A stretch of 14,758 nt of DNA, taken from the NCBI GenBank assembly GCA_947253405.1, contig CAMXZF010000010.1, positions 1 to 14,758 of the forward strand. Reading direction: 5' to 3'. Shown here piece by piece: positions 13,030-14,758 of the stretch; the first letter of the stretch is position 1; every line of letters begins with the position of its first letter. The translations under genes and the position numbers were made by a program. This stretch comes from an uncultured Candidatus Saccharibacteria bacterium (GTDB lineage: Bacteria > Patescibacteriota > Saccharimonadia > Saccharimonadales > Saccharimonadaceae). Below the pieces are notes generated by a model. The model ran no database searches, was not told the origin of the DNA, and was given only the letters and a program-made list of their open reading frames with translations.

Positions 13030-13115
13030 GCTGGGGTAGTGAAGCGGTCAAACACGACAGACTGTAAATCTGTTGGCATTCGCCTTCGGGGGTTCGAATC
13101 CCTCCCCCAGCACCA
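13030..13115 (+). tRNA. tRNA-Tyr(GTA)
   Basis: The gene is 86 nt with encoded CCA and the long variable arm typical of bacterial tRNA-Tyr. The acceptor stem is GCTGGGG/CCCCAGC. Anticodon stem ACAGA/TCTGT has loop CTGTAAA (anticodon GTA). It lies 57 nt after tRNA-Thr(TGT) in the same transcription unit. Confidence 0.96.
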
Positions 13116-13124
13116 CAAGCCAAC

Positions 13125-13199
<75 letters not shown>

Positions 13200-13205
13200 C
13201 AACCC

Positions 13206-13258
13206 AAAAACTCCTTGATAGTATTAGGCAACAACCCTAGTTCTACCAAGGAGTTTTT
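13206..13258. terminator. Long hairpin terminator after the tRNA cluster
   Basis: A perfect 12-bp stem (13206-13217 with 13247-13258), AAAAACTCCTTG against CAAGGAGTTTTT, closes a 29-nt apical region that can partly fold itself (TTAGG with CCTAG). With A and T runs at both ends it can stop the tRNA transcript on the plus strand and the opposing gene (ending at 13272) on the minus strand. Confidence 0.85.
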
Positions 13259-13271
13259 ATATCAAAAGCAG

Positions 13272-14708
13272 CTAACGATTCTGACTATCAAATCTTAGTA
13301 TCTGCTCGCCAGGCCAAACAAAACTAGTGTAGCCCTTTTCTCGGCCATTAATTGCATTTTTTCTTTGTTCAGTTTCATCAATCGCATCAGCCCAGCGGTC
13401 AGGATAAAAGCTAACTTCGCCGACATTTACTTCAGCCCCAATTTGATTAGCTAGCCCCCTTAGTGACTCTAGTTGATAATCAAAGCTTGCGTATGAGCCA
13501 AAAGCAAAAAATTCTTCTTTGTCTTTATCGCTTAAGCTAAGCACCTTGTCTTTTTGTTCATTAGTCATCCTGTCATAAACTTTAGCGCGCAGATCAGCTT
13601 TTTTATTATCATCTAAAGAAGACCACCGGCTAACGGCTTTATCTTCTATCTCCGAACGGCTTAACTGTCTTCCGTTGCTGCGAAAATCAGTTGATTCGTC
13701 AACTGTATTTCTATAGGGATGAAAGCTAATAACATCAATCAGCTTTTTATCCTCTAAGGTTTCATCTTGTGCTTTTAATGCTTGGACCTGATCAACAACT
13801 TCTTTAGTAAAATCATAGTCATAAAATGCTGTGCCAGCCAAAGATAATTTGATGTCCGGAAAATCAGTTTTTAAAGCCTTGGCGGTGTCAAAATAAAGCT
13901 TTGCATAAGCCTTAGGCTCTACGGTTTCAGCAAAAGCTTCAGACTGAAAAATCTCACTGCTATCATGACCCATATTGCATTCATTGCCAATTTCAAGCGT
14001 CAGGCCCTTGCCATTTTGTTCAGCATAGCCACTTTGGTTAACAAAATTTTTACAAAGAGCGATATAGTCAGATGAACTTTTAGGTATATTACTAGTCAGC
14101 TCTCCGTTTTCATTAGTATGTAGTTGGCTCATGACAACCGTTAAATCTGTATCGCCCGCTTTTTCTTTAATTTTTCGCACTTGCGACATTGCAGCTTCAT
14201 CGATATGAATGTCTTTGCGACCATATTCATCTATTTTGGTAGCGTTTGCTATTGAAAACGCAGACATAGGGGAGTAGGGGTTAAGCCGAAACCTCATGCC
14301 GTCTGGCAACTTTGCTAAAGTTTCATCTAAAAGCCGATCTTTAGCTAGCTCTTCATTGGCGGACAATAAAACCTGCTCTTCAGGCCGATCATACTTTTCT
14401 GCTAACTTAGAAGCATCACCGCTAGACTTTAGGTCTAAAGCGTCCTTACGTGCTGCTGGCCAAGTCATCATTTTGCTATCAATGTTATAGCCCATTACAT
14501 CAGCATTTTTCGATACAATATCGATTTCTTCGTTATGAACTGCCTCTAAATTGGTCATTTCTCTCGGGTTTTGCTTTTCCATAAATTCACCCCTCATAAG
14601 TGGCGCAGCTTCTTCAGCTACTTTCTGCCATGGATTTTTTTCACTAGCGATAGAGCTATTTTTATTATTGCTATTTTTGCTACTAGAAAAAGTTTCTCCA
14701 CTATGCAT
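13272..14708 (-). CDS. TIM-barrel protein resembling clan GH-A glycoside hydrolases
   Basis: The 478-residue protein has no signal peptide and no membrane segment. It begins with a Ser/Asn/Lys-rich low-complexity tail (1-25). The middle resembles (beta/alpha)8 glycosidases of clan GH-A: RFRLNPYSPMS (139-149), TLEIGNECN (237-245) with Glu242 in the acid/base 'NE' position, VISFHPYR (326-333), VGEVSFYPD (429-437) with Glu431 in the nucleophile position, and a strand ending FVWPGEQ (463-469). A charged helical stretch (about 352-400, rich in Lys, Asp and Glu) is inserted between the barrel strands. No specific GH family is recognised and the sugar substrate is unknown. Without an export signal it would act in the cytosol or leave by another route. 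No Shine-Dalgarno precedes the start; the leader is A-rich. It might be catalytically inactive, but both Glu are in place. Confidence 0.72.
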   Translation of the reverse strand: MHSGETFSSSKNSNNKNSSIASEKNPWQKVAEEAAPLMRGEFMEKQNPREMTNLEAVHNEEIDIVSKNADVMGYNIDSKMMTWPAARKDALDLKSSGDASKLAEKYDRPEEQVLLSANEELAKDRLLDETLAKLPDGMRFRLNPYSPMSAFSIANATKIDEYGRKDIHIDEAAMSQVRKIKEKAGDTDLTVVMSQLHTNENGELTSNIPKSSSDYIALCKNFVNQSGYAEQNGKGLTLEIGNECNMGHDSSEIFQSEAFAETVEPKAYAKLYFDTAKALKTDFPDIKLSLAGTAFYDYDFTKEVVDQVQALKAQDETLEDKKLIDVISFHPYRNTVDESTDFRSNGRQLSRSEIEDKAVSRWSSLDDNKKADLRAKVYDRMTNEQKDKVLSLSDKDKEEFFAFGSYASFDYQLESLRGLANQIGAEVNVGEVSFYPDRWADAIDETEQRKNAINGREKGYTSFVWPGEQILRFDSQNR

Positions 14709-14758
14709 ATTTTTGTTTTTATAAATAACCTATTAATATTTTCGCATACCCTTAAAAT
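14709..14758 (-). promoter_or_regulatory. Upstream region of the GH-A-like gene
   Basis: The 50 bases before ATG 14708 are AT-rich, with an A-run (AAAAACAAAAAT) directly before the start and no Shine-Dalgarno. Candidate -10 sequences are present (TTTATAA, TATTAAT), but none stands out. The window ends here. Confidence 0.3.

Noticed and set aside
13206..13258. Hairpin after the tRNAs as a small RNA or mobile-element end
   Set aside because: The 12-bp stem with flanking A and T runs between two convergent units is fully explained as a bidirectional terminator.

Overview
The window reads as the chromosome of a small-genome, CTAG-rich bacterium, most likely a Candidate Phyla Radiation member of the Saccharibacteria (TM7) type. 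This is inferred from the short housekeeping genes, weak or absent Shine-Dalgarno sites with start codons very close to extended -10 boxes, five tRNA genes that all encode CCA, and the LafA/LafB-type glycosyltransferase pair. No 16S gene or ribosomal protein is present, so the taxonomy is provisional. The code looks standard: TGA ends several genes and TGG is used for Trp.

Region 1 (1 to about 5170) is part of a type I restriction-modification locus: the tail of an upstream hsdS, an intact hsdR, a strong terminator, then a headless hsdS half-module on the plus strand facing a larger, 3'-truncated hsdS on the minus strand. The hsdS pieces share short and long repeats. These include a perfect 55-bp inverted repeat (1-55 against 4292-4346) flanking hsdR, so the locus looks able to invert and shuffle DNA-specificity domains. 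hsdM is not in the window.

Region 2 (about 5200 to 6171) looks like a block of Firmicutes-type DNA holding the wreckage of an adaptive-response (DNA alkylation repair) operon. It has a short divergent ORF fragment, the N-terminal end of an AlkA-like glycosylase, the N-terminal end of an Ada-like protein, an intact ogt methyltransferase with its own ribosome site, and an orphan ribosome site plus start codon for a lost next gene. Regions 1 and 2 have few or no CTAG tetramers, while the rest of the window is full of them, so both look imported. They abut a tRNA-Gly gene whose 3' end is repeated 80 bp downstream.

Region 3 (6240 to 14758) is host backbone: minus-strand tRNA-Gly(GCC) and tRNA-Phe(GAA) with clear promoters and terminators; a glutaredoxin; a minus-strand operon of two glycolipid glycosyltransferases; a divergent trpS - pseudouridine synthase - DNA polymerase III delta' operon; a membrane-anchored TPR protein; a plus-strand Thr(TGT)-Tyr(GTA)-Thr(GGT) tRNA cluster; a long hairpin terminator; and a minus-strand TIM-barrel protein resembling clan GH-A glycosidases. 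The most unusual single item here is the tRNA-Gly, in which the universal G19-C56 tertiary pair is replaced by U19-A56.
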